64,000 nucleotides of DNA from Brevibacillus_H sp049846925 (GCF_049846925.1 NZ_JBNCMT010000006.1:1-64000), one strand, 5' to 3'; counted from the first letter of the stretch, positions 25,747 through 35,461 are shown. Numbers and translations: made by a program. Notes: generated by a model from the letters alone, not told the origin.

Positions 25747-27267
25747 ATGTCTACGGCAACACAAGAAAAACGCATCGCTCTTTTTCGTGAGTTTGTCAAG
25801 AAAGTGACCAGCTATAGACAGGCATTAGCTGTTTTGCATTGGGATATGAGAACACAGGCACCTCGCAAGGGCATGGATGCTCGTTCCGACATTATCGGCA
25901 CACTTTCTGGTGAAGAATTCAGACTGGCAACGTCAAATGAAATGGAAGAGCACCTGGAGGCGTTAAGTGAGCCTGCTACCTTTGCTGCACTTGACCCGAT
26001 CACCGCTGCCACAGTGAAGGAATGCAAAAAAGAATTCGATCGCAGCAAGAAATTGCCTGCGGAGAAGTATCAGGAATTCGTTGTCCTGACGACCCAAGCT
26101 GAGACGATTTGGGAAGACGCTCGCAAAAACAATGATTTCGCCAGCTTCCGTCCATATCTCGAGAAAATCATCGCCCTTCAGTTGGAGTTCATCGATTACT
26201 GGGGACATAACGGCGTAAAGTATGACACACTCCTCGATCTGTATGAACCTGGAATGAAGAGCGCCCAGCTAGATGATATTTTCCGAGTACTGCGTGAAAA
26301 AACAGTGCCGCTCGTAGCAGCAATTGCTGATTCACCCAATAAACCAGATACCCGTTTCTTCACCAAACACTTCCCTGTAGCAGAACAGGAAGCATTTAAC
26401 CGTTTTATTCTGGAGCGAATTGGCTACGACTTCCAGGCAGGACGCCTCGACCGAAGTGCGCATCCGTTTGCCACCAGTTTTGCCCCGGGCGATGTGCGGA
26501 TCACAACCCGCTTCAAAGCAGATGACTTCCGAGAGGCACTGTGGAGCAGTATCCACGAAGCAGGTCATGCCATTTATGAGCAAAACATCTCCAATGATCT
26601 GTTCGGTACACCGCTATGCGACGGCACTTCCATGGGTATCCACGAGTCCCAATCCCGCTTCTGGGAAAACATGATCGGACGAAGCATACCGTTCTGGAGC
26701 CACTTTTATCCTGACTTGACCAAAGCGTTCCCTGCTCAGTTCAGTGGTATCAGCCTCGATCAATTCTGGCGTGCGGTGAATGAAGTTTCTCCTTCGCTCA
26801 TTCGTGTCGATGCAGATGAGCTTACCTACAATTTACATATCATGATTCGTTATGAGATCGAAAAAGGGCTGATTAACCAAACGATCGAAGTAGGCGATCT
26901 GCCAACGATCTGGAATGAAAAAATGAAAGAATATCTAGGGGTCGTTCCTGCGAATGATGCAGACGGTGTCCTCCAAGATGTTCATTGGGCTGGCGGCAGC
27001 TTTGGTTACTTCCCAACATATTCATTGGGCAATGTGTATGCTGCTCAGTTCGCCAATACGATGGAAAAAGAAATTCCGAACTACAATGACACGCTCCAAT
27101 CAGGCAACTTTGCTCCTGTTCGTGACTGGTTAAAAGAAAAAATTCATCGTCACGGCAAAATGAAATCTCCGGGTGAGCTTGTTCAAGAAATTACTGGAGA
27201 GTCTGTGAACGCAACATATCTGGTTAATTATCTGGAGCAAAAAGCAAAAGAAGTTTATAAACTGTAA
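25747..27267 (+). CDS. M32 family metallocarboxypeptidase (Taq-type)
   Basis: 506 residues. The M32 zinc motif HEAGH is at about residues 270-274, and the third ligand glutamate is in 'GIHESQSRFWEN'; 'VRITTRF', 'DELTYNLHIMIRYE' and 'GGSFGYFPTYSLGN' are family signatures. Cytosolic, no signal peptide, broad-specificity C-terminal residue removal (YpwA-like). AAAGGAGG site; a terminator follows. Confidence 0.93.
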   Translation: MSTATQEKRIALFREFVKKVTSYRQALAVLHWDMRTQAPRKGMDARSDIIGTLSGEEFRLATSNEMEEHLEALSEPATFAALDPITAATVKECKKEFDRSKKLPAEKYQEFVVLTTQAETIWEDARKNNDFASFRPYLEKIIALQLEFIDYWGHNGVKYDTLLDLYEPGMKSAQLDDIFRVLREKTVPLVAAIADSPNKPDTRFFTKHFPVAEQEAFNRFILERIGYDFQAGRLDRSAHPFATSFAPGDVRITTRFKADDFREALWSSIHEAGHAIYEQNISNDLFGTPLCDGTSMGIHESQSRFWENMIGRSIPFWSHFYPDLTKAFPAQFSGISLDQFWRAVNEVSPSLIRVDADELTYNLHIMIRYEIEKGLINQTIEVGDLPTIWNEKMKEYLGVVPANDADGVLQDVHWAGGSFGYFPTYSLGNVYAAQFANTMEKEIPNYNDTLQSGNFAPVRDWLKEKIHRHGKMKSPGELVQEITGESVNATYLVNYLEQKAKEVYKL

Positions 27268-27275
27268 TGAAAAAT

Positions 27276-27321
27276 GCCAGTCGAAATACGGATTACCCGT
27301 TTCGGCTGGCTTTGGTTTTTT
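27276..27321 (+). terminator. Terminator of the M32 gene
   Basis: GCCAGTCGAAA...CGG/CCG...TTTCGGCTGGC stem at 27276-27310 followed by a T-rich tract. Confidence 0.87.
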
Positions 27322-27525
27322 GCTATGGATAATCCTTGCGTAACAATTTCGTACGAACAAATGCAAAGTTTCCTTTTGACTGTGTAGGTCTTCTTGGTTG
27401 TGTGCTCATCATTGTACTATCCATATGCAAAAAGCGTCGTAACACTCCTTTGTCTCTGTAACTATTACTTTGCTATACTGGTTATGCTTGTTTAGCCTCT
27501 ATTTATTAGGTGAAAGGACTGATTT

Positions 27526-27576
27526 ATGCCAGGTAGGTTCATAGATTCCAATTCACCTAATTACATGGGAGGCTGA
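27526..27576 (+). CDS. Putative 16-aa leader peptide
   Basis: ATG at 27526 preceded by GTGAAAGGA at ideal spacing; encodes MPGRFIDSNSPNYMGG. Its last codons overlap the ribosome site of the downstream acetyltransferase, and its stop lies eight bases before that gene's start, an arrangement typical of translational coupling. No database family is known to me. Confidence 0.4.
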   Translation: MPGRFIDSNSPNYMGG

Positions 27577-27584
27577 TTTTATCC

Positions 27585-28124
27585 ATGAGTCAAATTACAA
27601 CTGAACGATTATTAGTAAGACCGATGCAACTCAATGACGCTCCCTATTTATTTGAATTTTGGTCTGATCCTATGGTCTCGAAACATATGAACATCGACTC
27701 ATTTGTAGATGTTTCTCAGGCTCAACAGATGATTTTATTATTCGAGAAGCTTTGCACGGAAAATAAAGCAATCCGTTGGACAATTCTCTTGAGACATTCA
27801 AACGAGGTCATCGGGTCGTGTGGGTTTAATTATCTTGATTTCGAAAACGAACGAGCAGAAATTGGCTACGACCTTGGGTATCCCTATTGGGGGAATGGAT
27901 ATGCTTCTGAAGCAATTAAAGCTATCATTTCCTATGGCTTTGATAGTCTCCGTCTAAATAGAGTGGAAGCAAAAGTTGAACCTGAGAACCTCAACTCGAT
28001 CAGGTTAATAAAAAAGTTACGATTCGTTGAAGAGGGAAAACTCAGACAATACGAAAAATCCAAAGGAGAATTTGTAGATCTGATCATGTTTTCCATGTTA
28101 CGAACCGAATGGACCGAAGAATAA
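27585..28124 (+). CDS. GNAT N-acetyltransferase (RimJ/RimL-like)
   Basis: 179 residues. N-terminal 'TERLLVRPMQLNDAPYLFEF', central 'VIGSCGFNYLDFENERAEIGYDL' and the acetyl-CoA loop 'YWGNGYASEAIKAII' followed by 'RVEAKVEPENLNSIRLIKKL' are the ribosomal-protein-alanine acetyltransferase-type GNAT pattern. The acceptor is unknown. GGGAGG site inside the preceding leader peptide ORF. AT-richer than the flanking housekeeping genes. Confidence 0.85.
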   Translation: MSQITTERLLVRPMQLNDAPYLFEFWSDPMVSKHMNIDSFVDVSQAQQMILLFEKLCTENKAIRWTILLRHSNEVIGSCGFNYLDFENERAEIGYDLGYPYWGNGYASEAIKAIISYGFDSLRLNRVEAKVEPENLNSIRLIKKLRFVEEGKLRQYEKSKGEFVDLIMFSMLRTEWTEE

Positions 28125-28210
28125 CTCGATTTATTAGATGAATGGCCGTTTCAAAACACCTCAAAATCGCATGTAATAAGGCAAGAAGTCATGCAAAGGA
28201 GCGGTTCTGG

Positions 28211-28549
28211 GTGAAGGCAAAACACGGTCATTCGATAAACTTTGTAAGGCTTTCCGGTATTCCTGGTCATAAGCATGGTTATGACACGCCAACGACGGTT
28301 AATGATCGTCATCGTCATATAGTACGCGGAATCACAGGACCTCCACAAGGACCTGAAAATCAGCACGTCCATTACTATGAAGGCACCACTACATTTAATG
28401 ATGGGCATGTGCATCGTTTCCGTGGTTGGACAGGGCGACCTATCCCCTTACCGAATGGAAACCATTACCACGAATTCGGTGGACAAACGACATTTGACGA
28501 TGGACACATACACTATTATCGAGGTAATACTGGTGAAGCATTTGTTTAA
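28211..28549 (+). CDS. YmaF-like histidine-rich repeat protein
   Basis: Three to four tandem units of the YmaF type, each about 28-30 residues: 'PGHKHGYDTPTTVNDRHRHI', 'QHVHYYEGTTTFNDGHVHRF', 'NHYHEFGGQTTFDDGHIHYY', with H-x-H pairs that could bind metal. GTG 28211 is preferred because AAAGGAG lies nine bases upstream; an in-frame ATG at 28142 lacks any ribosome site but would add 23 residues. Family function is not established. A terminator follows at 28570. Confidence 0.7.
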   Translation: MKAKHGHSINFVRLSGIPGHKHGYDTPTTVNDRHRHIVRGITGPPQGPENQHVHYYEGTTTFNDGHVHRFRGWTGRPIPLPNGNHYHEFGGQTTFDDGHIHYYRGNTGEAFV

Positions 28550-28569
28550 AGTATATCTTTCAGATTAAG

Positions 28570-28595
28570 CCGGTCTGTTATTGACCGGTTTTTTT
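28570..28595 (+). terminator. Terminator after the YmaF-like gene
   Basis: CCGGTC/GACCGG stem with a seven-base loop followed by seven T. Confidence 0.9.
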
Positions 28596-28712
28596 CATTT
28601 TCTCAATCGTTATATTCCTGAATTGCAAGCAGGCAATAATAAAATATGCGTAGGTGACACATCATAAATAATGTTTGGATAAGATAACTTTCAGAAAAAG
28701 TAGTGATAATTA

Positions 28713-29417
28713 ATGAATCGAAATATACGACTTCTTCTCTTTCGAACCGTTGTGATATTCTTTCTAACTTTGATCTTTGTTCAAAATATCGGTTACAAGC
28801 CTGCTTATGCCAATCCAACATTGCCGATTGTAGTAAATCAGGGGATTTTTTCCATTGAGGTTTACCCTCTACAGCACCAATTAATTGTTCGGAAAAAGGG
28901 GCAAAAAATAAAGAGTTTTCCAGTCGCTGTCGGTAATCCGTCCACTCCTACACCTGTTGGTGAATACATAGTTGTATACAAAGGAAAAGATTGGGGGCGA
29001 GCTTTTGGCCCGCGCTGGTTAGGATTAAATGTCCCTTGGGGAATTTACGGTATTCACGGCACGAACAAACCAGATTCGATTGGACAGCACAAGAGTCATG
29101 GTTGTATCCGCATGCGCAACAATGATGTCATTGAATTATTTGATTTGATACCACTCGGATCCAAAGTTACGATTTTTGGGCATGTATTAGGAGACCCGAA
29201 TCATAATCCAAGAGATTTAGCTGAGGGCGATGTTGGCGGAGATGTTCAACTGATTCAATCCCGTTTGAAAAGTGCCGGATACTTCAAAGGCATTTGTGAT
29301 GGCAAATTTCGCTCAAATACAACTGCGGCCCTTAAAAAGTTTCAACGTGATCGTAAGTTGGCGACAAATGGTGTCGTTTCAATCAAGGTTTACCAAGAAC
29401 TCGGATTGCTGGAATAA
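28713..29417 (+). CDS. L,D-transpeptidase with peptidoglycan-binding domain
   Basis: 234 residues: signal peptide or anchor (about 8-32), YkuD catalytic domain with 'GIYGIHGTNKPDSIGQHKSHGCIRM' (shown here only as key residues: His of HGT and catalytic Cys of SHGCIRM), then a C-terminal PG_binding_1 domain ('VQLIQSRLKSAGYFKGICDG', 'ALKKFQRDRKLATNG'). Catalyses meso-DAP 3-3 cross-links or lipoprotein attachment in the wall; in Bacilli such enzymes often act in spore or resting-cell wall. The ribosome site is weak (GTAGTGAT). Monocistronic. Confidence 0.9.
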   Translation: MNRNIRLLLFRTVVIFFLTLIFVQNIGYKPAYANPTLPIVVNQGIFSIEVYPLQHQLIVRKKGQKIKSFPVAVGNPSTPTPVGEYIVVYKGKDWGRAFGPRWLGLNVPWGIYGIHGTNKPDSIGQHKSHGCIRMRNNDVIELFDLIPLGSKVTIFGHVLGDPNHNPRDLAEGDVGGDVQLIQSRLKSAGYFKGICDGKFRSNTTAALKKFQRDRKLATNGVVSIKVYQELGLLE

Positions 29418-29566
29418 GGAACGAAGGAAGGACCTGTTTGTAAAATAGGCTATTATCTAGGGGCGTTTTCTTCTCCACAAAAGTACACTGTAATATAAAA
29501 CTTTTGGAGGAGAAGAGCCGAACTTCTCGCTCAGCAGCAACATTTCCGATGATGTGTTGAACAAGC

Positions 29567-29596
29567 AGAAAGAGCGCTATTCACAGCGCTCTTTCT
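29567..29596. terminator. Perfect 12-bp hairpin, bidirectional terminator
   Basis: AGAAAGAGCGCT/AGCGCTCTTTCT with a six-base loop, followed by TCTTC on the plus strand. It ends the convergent YjcZ-type and L,D-transpeptidase units. The stretch 29418-29566 before it holds no gene, only a small GAGAAG/CTTCTC hairpin near 29510-29530. Confidence 0.85.
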
Positions 29597-29616
29597 TCAT
29601 CCATTGTCTTCTTCAA

Positions 29617-29706
29617 TTAATCCTCAGCACCGACAATAACCAAGAGGATGAACAGAACCAAAATCAAAATGAAATCGTCGTTAAAGATTCCACCTGACAC
29701 GAGCAT
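29617..29706 (-). CDS. YjcZ-family sporulation micropeptide
   Basis: 27-29 residues: (MLV)SGGIFNDDF followed by a hydrophobic helix 'ILILVLFILLVIVGAED'. The helix with 'VLFILLxIVGA' ending is the signature of the YjcZ/YhfM-like tiny spore membrane peptides annotated in Bacillales. GTG 29700 has AAAGGAGGG at ideal spacing; ATG 29706 is closer to it. Below usual ORF cut-offs, so commonly missed. Confidence 0.75.
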   Translation of the reverse strand: MLVSGGIFNDDFILILVLFILLVIVGAED

Positions 29707-29847
29707 TCCCTCCTTTCGATTGATACGTTGGCATTGTATTCAAGGAGGGGCTATTTCCGTGTTAGAGGATTTACCTATTTTGTTGTGATTAATGCAAACA
29801 TCCTGTCCGCTCGTACCCGAAACATGCGAGATTGCTAACCCTGTCGA

Positions 29848-31710
29848 TCAGCTTGTCAAAACGACACGGGAAGGAACCGTTTTTTGCTTAATGTACCGGG
29901 TCAACTCTACTGTCATCTGGTGATAGTGAAATGGGGTAATCAAGTAAATCCCATTAAAATAACGTGTCGCTACGTCCAACAATTCTTTCGCCATCAAGAC
30001 ACCTTCTTCTCTGGCTGCTTCTCCTTGCACATGCTTCATTCGCTCCAGCGCCATGGCAGACAATTTGATTCCCGGCACTTCGTTATGCAAAAACTCAGCG
30101 TTGCGAGAACTGGTTAACGGCATGATCCCTAAGAAGATAGGAATCGGGATGTGTTTGGTTTTTTCATAAATCAGTTCAATGGTTTCCGCATCGTAGACGG
30201 GCTGCGTCATAATGTAATCCGCCCCTGCCTCTACTTTGCGCTCAAGGCGTTGCACAGCCGCATCGATGTTTCGCACATGCGGATTAAATGCGGCGCCTAC
30301 AATAAACTGTGCTTTCTGCTTCAACGGACGACCCGAGAAAGAGAATCCTTCGTTAAGTTGTTTGGTCATTCGGATCAGGTCAAATGAGGTGACATCAAAT
30401 ACGGAGCTTGCTCCCGGCAAATCGCCAAAACGGGAAGGGTCTCCCGTGATCACCAGGACCTGATCAATCCCTAGTGCATGCAATCCCATCAGGTGTGACT
30501 GCTGGCCGATCAGGTTTCGATCTCGACAAGCGATATGGACAAGCGGCTCAATTCCGAATTCATTTTTCATAATAGCTCCAAGCGCCATATTGCTCATCCG
30601 CACATTGGCGAGTGAATTATCCGCCATGGTGATAGCATCCACCCCTGCATGATGCAGTTCACAACAACCTTTGAGAAAATCTCCAATTTCTAAATCCTTT
30701 GGCGTATCGTATTCCACGATGATCGTGGGACGCTCTGCTACCAGTTCAACAATACTCGGCGCCTGACGAGGCAACACTTGATAAACGCTTGCTGGTTTAC
30801 TTTCTTCAATCGTACTTGGATTCACCCGGGTGATCGGTGTCAGTCCTCTAAGCGCCTCAGCGATGGCTTCGATATGGGCAGGTGTAGTACCACAACAGCC
30901 ACCGATGAGCCGAGCACCCTGTTCCCGCAAGCGAAGTGCACTCTCTCCGAAATATTCAGGAGATGATTTATACGCATATTCCCCGTCTGCCATCCCCAAG
31001 CGTCCCGCATTGGCAAAAACGGAAATTGAAACTTCTTCAGGGATAATCGATGATTCCAATGAGCGAAGCATCTCGGCAGGGCCCATGCGACAATTGAGAC
31101 CAACGATATCTGCGCCCGCTTTTTGCAACTGATAGAACGCATCGGTAAGCGTATAGCCATCCCGCGTTCTGCCAACTTCGAGTGTAGCCAAATTGGCTAG
31201 AATCGGTTGGTCTGTCAAGGAGCGGACAATCTCCACCCCAAGCAGCAATTCTTCCAGATCGAGAAACGTTTCCAGAATGACTCCGTCCACTCCGGCATGC
31301 AGCAAAGCTACAGCCTGTTCTTCAAACTGGTCACGATACCCGTTCATCGACTGGTTTCTGACTCGTCCAGCGGTAATCGATCCGATACTACCAATCAGAT
31401 AGGCATCATCGGGCAATATTTCCTTGGCAATTTCCACTGCGGCACGATTGATTCGTGATACTTTGTTCTCCAAGCCGTATCGGGACAGTGCGTCTCGATT
31501 GGCTCCAAACGTATTTGTTTCAAACAAGCGAGCACCTGCCTTGTAATAGGAGCGGTGCACTTCCTGTACCAACCCCGGATTGGTTAAACAAAGTTCTTCA
31601 AAACAGACACCTACTGGAACTCCCAGATGGTACAGTTGTGTTGCCATTGCTCCGTCTCCGACCAGGAGGTTTGTCTTGAGGTAGTCACGTAAATTCTCTT
31701 TTTTTGTCAT
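29848..31710 (-). CDS. yitJ: Bifunctional homocysteine S-methyltransferase / 5,10-methylenetetrahydrofolate reductase
   Basis: 620 residues. The N-terminal ~290 residues are a homocysteine methyltransferase barrel with zinc cysteines in 'IVGLNCRMGP' and 'LIGGCCGTTPAHI'; the C-terminal ~290 residues are MetF-like ('DQVLVITGDPSRFGDLPG', 'GADYIMTQPVYDA', 'IPIPIFLGIMPL'). The fusion is the YitJ type. It makes 5-methyl-THF and may remethylate homocysteine. Lies 28 bases downstream of metH in one operon, supplying methyl-THF to MetH, under the S-box upstream of metH. Confidence 0.93.
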   Translation of the reverse strand: MTKKENLRDYLKTNLLVGDGAMATQLYHLGVPVGVCFEELCLTNPGLVQEVHRSYYKAGARLFETNTFGANRDALSRYGLENKVSRINRAAVEIAKEILPDDAYLIGSIGSITAGRVRNQSMNGYRDQFEEQAVALLHAGVDGVILETFLDLEELLLGVEIVRSLTDQPILANLATLEVGRTRDGYTLTDAFYQLQKAGADIVGLNCRMGPAEMLRSLESSIIPEEVSISVFANAGRLGMADGEYAYKSSPEYFGESALRLREQGARLIGGCCGTTPAHIEAIAEALRGLTPITRVNPSTIEESKPASVYQVLPRQAPSIVELVAERPTIIVEYDTPKDLEIGDFLKGCCELHHAGVDAITMADNSLANVRMSNMALGAIMKNEFGIEPLVHIACRDRNLIGQQSHLMGLHALGIDQVLVITGDPSRFGDLPGASSVFDVTSFDLIRMTKQLNEGFSFSGRPLKQKAQFIVGAAFNPHVRNIDAAVQRLERKVEAGADYIMTQPVYDAETIELIYEKTKHIPIPIFLGIMPLTSSRNAEFLHNEVPGIKLSAMALERMKHVQGEAAREEGVLMAKELLDVATRYFNGIYLITPFHYHQMTVELTRYIKQKTVPSRVVLTS

Positions 31711-31738
31711 GGTTTCTCTTCGCTCCCCCTTCTAGTGT

Positions 31739-34700
31739 CTACTCTTCGGAATCAGTCGCTGAAACAGCATTAAAATAGCGAGCTTCTGGATGGGCAAACA
31801 CCATCGCTGTAACGGACGCTTCGGGGTCCATCATAAAGCCGTCTGTAAGCTGTACGCCAATTTCTTCGGGACGAAGGAGTGCAAACAACTTCTCCTGATC
31901 TTCCAGATTCGGACAAGCAGGATAGCCGAACGATACCCGGATGCCTTGGTATCTGGCACCGAATCGATCCTGCATGGTCATGTCTTGTGGATCGGGGAAG
32001 CCCCAGACATCTCTCATCACGTGATGCAAGCGTTCTGCAAAAGCTTCCGCAAGCTCCAGTGCCACAGCTTGCAGCACATGAGATTTTAGATAATCTCCCT
32101 TGTCTTTCCACTCGGAGGATTTTTCTCTGATTCCTTTGCCTGCTGTTACAGTCAGGAAGCCGACTGTATCCATTTCTCCGCTCTCGACAGGTCGGAGGAA
32201 GTCCGCCAGACAAAGGTACGGAGCTTGTGTCTGACGAGGGAAGCTAAACCGTTGAATTTCCTCCTGTGCATTGGCCGGGTTGTAAATCACAACATCGTTT
32301 CCGTCCGCCTGTGCCGGGAAGAACTGATACATGCCGTGTGCTTCGATTAAATTCTGCTCTCTTGCTTCCGCTAACAAATTCTCTACAACATCGTAGAGTT
32401 CCAATACTTTTTTATCTCCACTCTCCAGCAGCTTCTCAACATTTCCCCGAACGCCTAAGTGCTTGCCTAACAGCATCCGCAGGTTCAGGTAAGGCTGCAA
32501 ATGGCTAATCGGATAGTTCCGAAGCACGTGTCGCTCATAATCCGGTGCAGTGAACAGAGTCGCTTTTCGGTTAATCTCCGATCTCACGACCTTTGGTTCA
32601 GCAGTTGTTTGCGTCGTTTCTCGGGAAATACCACTGGAAGCTTTCTGACGCTCTTCTTCCTGATGTTTGCGTATTTGCTCCAGCTCATCAGGATTCTGCA
32701 ATTTGTTGGCGAGATCCAGACCATCCATCGCATCTTTGGCATACATGACGACACCTTCGTACTCAGGAGCAATCCGGTTGCTCGTGAACTTGCGAGTCAA
32801 AGCTGCCCCGCCGACTAGAATCGGAACGTCAATCCCTGCTGTGCGCAAATCCTGTGCCGTGATCACCATTTGTTGGGCTGACTTGACTAGCAAGCCAGAC
32901 AGACCGATGGCATCGGGATTTTCACGTCTGCATGCCTCAATCAGTTGTTCTGGTGGAACCTTGATACCCAGATTGACGATCTCATACCCGTTGTTGGAAA
33001 GAATGATCTCTACCAGGTTTTTGCCGATATCATGGACATCCCCTTTGACGGTAGCTAGGATTATCTTGCCTTTTGCAGCAGACTCGGATTTTTCCATGAA
33101 CGGCTCCAGATAAGCGACAGCCGCTTTCATGACTTCAGCACTCTGCAAAACTTCTGCAACAATCAATTGATTCCCGTTGAACAGTCTCCCTACCTCTTCC
33201 ATACCTGCCATCAGCGGACCGTTGATGATTTCCAAGGGAGTATACTTTTTGCGAGCTTCTTCCAAATCCTGCGTTAATCCGTCTTTCGAGCCATCGATGA
33301 CATACTGAGCCAATCGTTCTTCTAGCGTAAGGGTAGAGACTTCTTTTTTCTCTACAACCTTCTTTTGGCGATAAAATTCAGTGAACTCAGCTAATGTCTG
33401 ATCATTTGTTTCGAATAACAGCGCTTCAGCAAGCTTTTTTTCGTCCTCGGAGATCGAAGCATACCGCTCCAATTTCTCCGAGTTAACGATGGCATAATCC
33501 AGTCCAGCCACAGTCGTATGGTACAAAAATACCGAATTCAGCACTTCACGACCTGCTGCTGGCAACCCGAATGAGATATTGGATATACCTAAGGTTGTTT
33601 TGCATGCTGGAAATGCTTCTTTGATCAGGCGGATACCCTCTACAGTCTCTCGGGCTGATCCAATATACTGTTCATCACCAGTACCTACCGGGAAAACCAG
33701 TGGGTCAAAAATAATATCTTGTGGCTTCACCCCAAACTGATTCACCAGCAAGTCGAAGGATCGCTTGGCTACTTCCAATTTGCGTTCACGAGTAACTGCC
33801 ATTCCTTCTTCATCGATCGTCCCCACAACTACTGCCGCACCGTATTGATGAATCAACGGAACAACCTGCTCGAATCGTTCCAAACCGTCTTCCAGATTGA
33901 TCGAGTTCAGGATTGCTTTTCCTTGCGAATAGGTTAATCCAAGTTCCATAACTTTCGGATCGGTGGAGTCGATCATCAAAGGTGCTTTGACCTTTTTCGA
34001 AACATATTGCAAGAACTGCTTCATGTCGTTGTACTCGTCCCGGTCTGGATCAGCAAGACAAATATCGATCACCTGCGCTCCTTTTCGTACCTGCGCACGA
34101 GCAATATCAGAGGCTTCCTCATATTGGACGCTGGTAATCAAATCACGAAATTTCTTCGAACCGATGACATTCGTTCTCTCCCCAATCAGGAGGGGGCGGT
34201 TGTCCTCTTCAATATAGACCGGATCAATCCCTGAAACTGCACTGATTTGTTTTTGCTCCACCTGACGTGGCTTGTAGTTTTTCAAAGTCTCTGCCATTGC
34301 CTGAACGTGCTCAGGTGTCGTACCACAACAGCCCCCAGCAATATTCAACCACCCTTGCTCAGCAAATCCAGCGAGTTTGGCTGCCAGTGCTTGCGGTGAC
34401 TCATGATAATGACCATTCTCATCAGGCAGACCTGCGTTGGGATAGCAACTGATCTGACAGTTGGCCAAATCGGAAAGCGTACGGATGTGATCACGCATAA
34501 ACTCTGGCCCTGTTGCACAGTTCAACCCGACAGAAACTGGTTTGAGATGCTCAATAGAAATATAAAATGCCTCAATATTCTGACCAGCCAACGTAGTACC
34601 CATCGGCTCAATCGTGCCGGAGATCATGACAGGAAGCTCAACCTGGAGCTCTTCAAATGCCTTGCGAATACCAATCCCACCTGCTTTGACATTCAAAGTG

Positions 34701-35197
34701 TCTTGAGCTGTTTCTAACAGCAATACATCTGCTCCACCCAAAATGAGTCCCTTGGTCTGGCGATAGTATGCTTCTACCAGTTCCTCGAAGGTAATGCCGC
34801 CAGTTAGTGAAAGCATTTTGGTCGTTGGACCCATCGAGCCTGCTACATACCGGGGCCATTCCTCCGTGGAGAAAGCATCTGCCGCTTCTTTGGCCAGCTT
34901 GGCTGCAGCGATATTTAACTCAATATCCTTTGCCTCTTGACCATACTCAGCCAATACCACATTCGTCGCTCCAAACGTATTGGTCTCGATAATGTCAGCA
35001 CCTGCCACAAGATACTTCTCATGGATGGAACGAATGACATCCGGTCGAGTCAGATTGAGAATCTCATTACAGCCTTCCAGCTCTTCTCCGCCAAAATCCG
35101 CTTCTGTCAGGTTCGCTTGCTGAAGCATCGTACCCATTGCACCATCGAGAATTAGTATTTTGCGAGAAAGTTGTTCCGTAAAGGTTGGTTTTGCCAT
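31739..35197 (-). CDS. metH: Cobalamin-dependent methionine synthase
   Basis: 1152 residues with the full MetH order: Hcy-binding domain (1-~320; zinc cysteines in 'GLNCATGPE' and 'IAGGCCGTTPEHV'), pterin-binding domain (~345-620; 'RPLLIGERTNVIGSKKF'), B12 cap and B12-binding domain with DxHxxG motif 'GDVHDIGKNLVEIIL' near residue 718, and the SAM-dependent reactivation domain (~900-1150; 'RVSFGYPACPN'). Transfers methyl from 5-methyl-THF to homocysteine through methylcobalamin. The S-box riboswitch directly upstream would switch it off when SAM is plentiful. Cytosolic. Needs B12, which links it functionally to the ECF region at the right end. Confidence 0.96.
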   Translation of the reverse strand: MAKPTFTEQLSRKILILDGAMGTMLQQANLTEADFGGEELEGCNEILNLTRPDVIRSIHEKYLVAGADIIETNTFGATNVVLAEYGQEAKDIELNIAAAKLAKEAADAFSTEEWPRYVAGSMGPTTKMLSLTGGITFEELVEAYYRQTKGLILGGADVLLLETAQDTLNVKAGGIGIRKAFEELQVELPVMISGTIEPMGTTLAGQNIEAFYISIEHLKPVSVGLNCATGPEFMRDHIRTLSDLANCQISCYPNAGLPDENGHYHESPQALAAKLAGFAEQGWLNIAGGCCGTTPEHVQAMAETLKNYKPRQVEQKQISAVSGIDPVYIEEDNRPLLIGERTNVIGSKKFRDLITSVQYEEASDIARAQVRKGAQVIDICLADPDRDEYNDMKQFLQYVSKKVKAPLMIDSTDPKVMELGLTYSQGKAILNSINLEDGLERFEQVVPLIHQYGAAVVVGTIDEEGMAVTRERKLEVAKRSFDLLVNQFGVKPQDIIFDPLVFPVGTGDEQYIGSARETVEGIRLIKEAFPACKTTLGISNISFGLPAAGREVLNSVFLYHTTVAGLDYAIVNSEKLERYASISEDEKKLAEALLFETNDQTLAEFTEFYRQKKVVEKKEVSTLTLEERLAQYVIDGSKDGLTQDLEEARKKYTPLEIINGPLMAGMEEVGRLFNGNQLIVAEVLQSAEVMKAAVAYLEPFMEKSESAAKGKIILATVKGDVHDIGKNLVEIILSNNGYEIVNLGIKVPPEQLIEACRRENPDAIGLSGLLVKSAQQMVITAQDLRTAGIDVPILVGGAALTRKFTSNRIAPEYEGVVMYAKDAMDGLDLANKLQNPDELEQIRKHQEEERQKASSGISRETTQTTAEPKVVRSEINRKATLFTAPDYERHVLRNYPISHLQPYLNLRMLLGKHLGVRGNVEKLLESGDKKVLELYDVVENLLAEAREQNLIEAHGMYQFFPAQADGNDVVIYNPANAQEEIQRFSFPRQTQAPYLCLADFLRPVESGEMDTVGFLTVTAGKGIREKSSEWKDKGDYLKSHVLQAVALELAEAFAERLHHVMRDVWGFPDPQDMTMQDRFGARYQGIRVSFGYPACPNLEDQEKLFALLRPEEIGVQLTDGFMMDPEASVTAMVFAHPEARYFNAVSATDSEE

Positions 35198-35265
35198 TCA
35201 TCTTACCTACTTTCTATCGAGTCTCTCAGGTAACCCTGTTTTCTGAAATTGTAACCAGAAAAAAG

Positions 35266-35303
35266 AAAAATCCCCTTCTTGAAAGTCATAAGAAGAGGAT
35301 TTG
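35266..35303 (-). terminator. S-box expression-platform terminator
   Basis: Minus-strand hairpin AAATCC.CTTCTT/AAGAAG.GGATTT followed by T-run, downstream of the SAM aptamer and upstream of metH. Confidence 0.88.
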
Positions 35304-35326
35304 TGTCATGTAAGATCAACGGACAT

Positions 35327-35431
35327 CCTCTCTTATCTTTCAAAGCAAATCGCTCTGCTGGAATTGGCACCTGCTAAACAGGTTGCCGAGGCTTCAAAGG
35401 GCCAGTCCCTCCACCTCTCTTGATAAGAGAA
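35327..35431 (-). promoter_or_regulatory. SAM-I (S-box) riboswitch
   Basis: On the minus strand the conserved core reads CTCTTATC...AGAGAGGTGGAGGGACTGG..CC, TGAAGCC..CGGCAACC, GGTGCCAATTCC.GCAG and closes with AAAGATAAGAG pairing to the start. All four P helices of the S-box can be drawn. With the downstream terminator it forms a SAM-repressed transcription switch for the metH-yitJ operon. Confidence 0.96.
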
Positions 35432-35461
35432 ATCATTTGGAAACATATGAATTTGTTGTGT

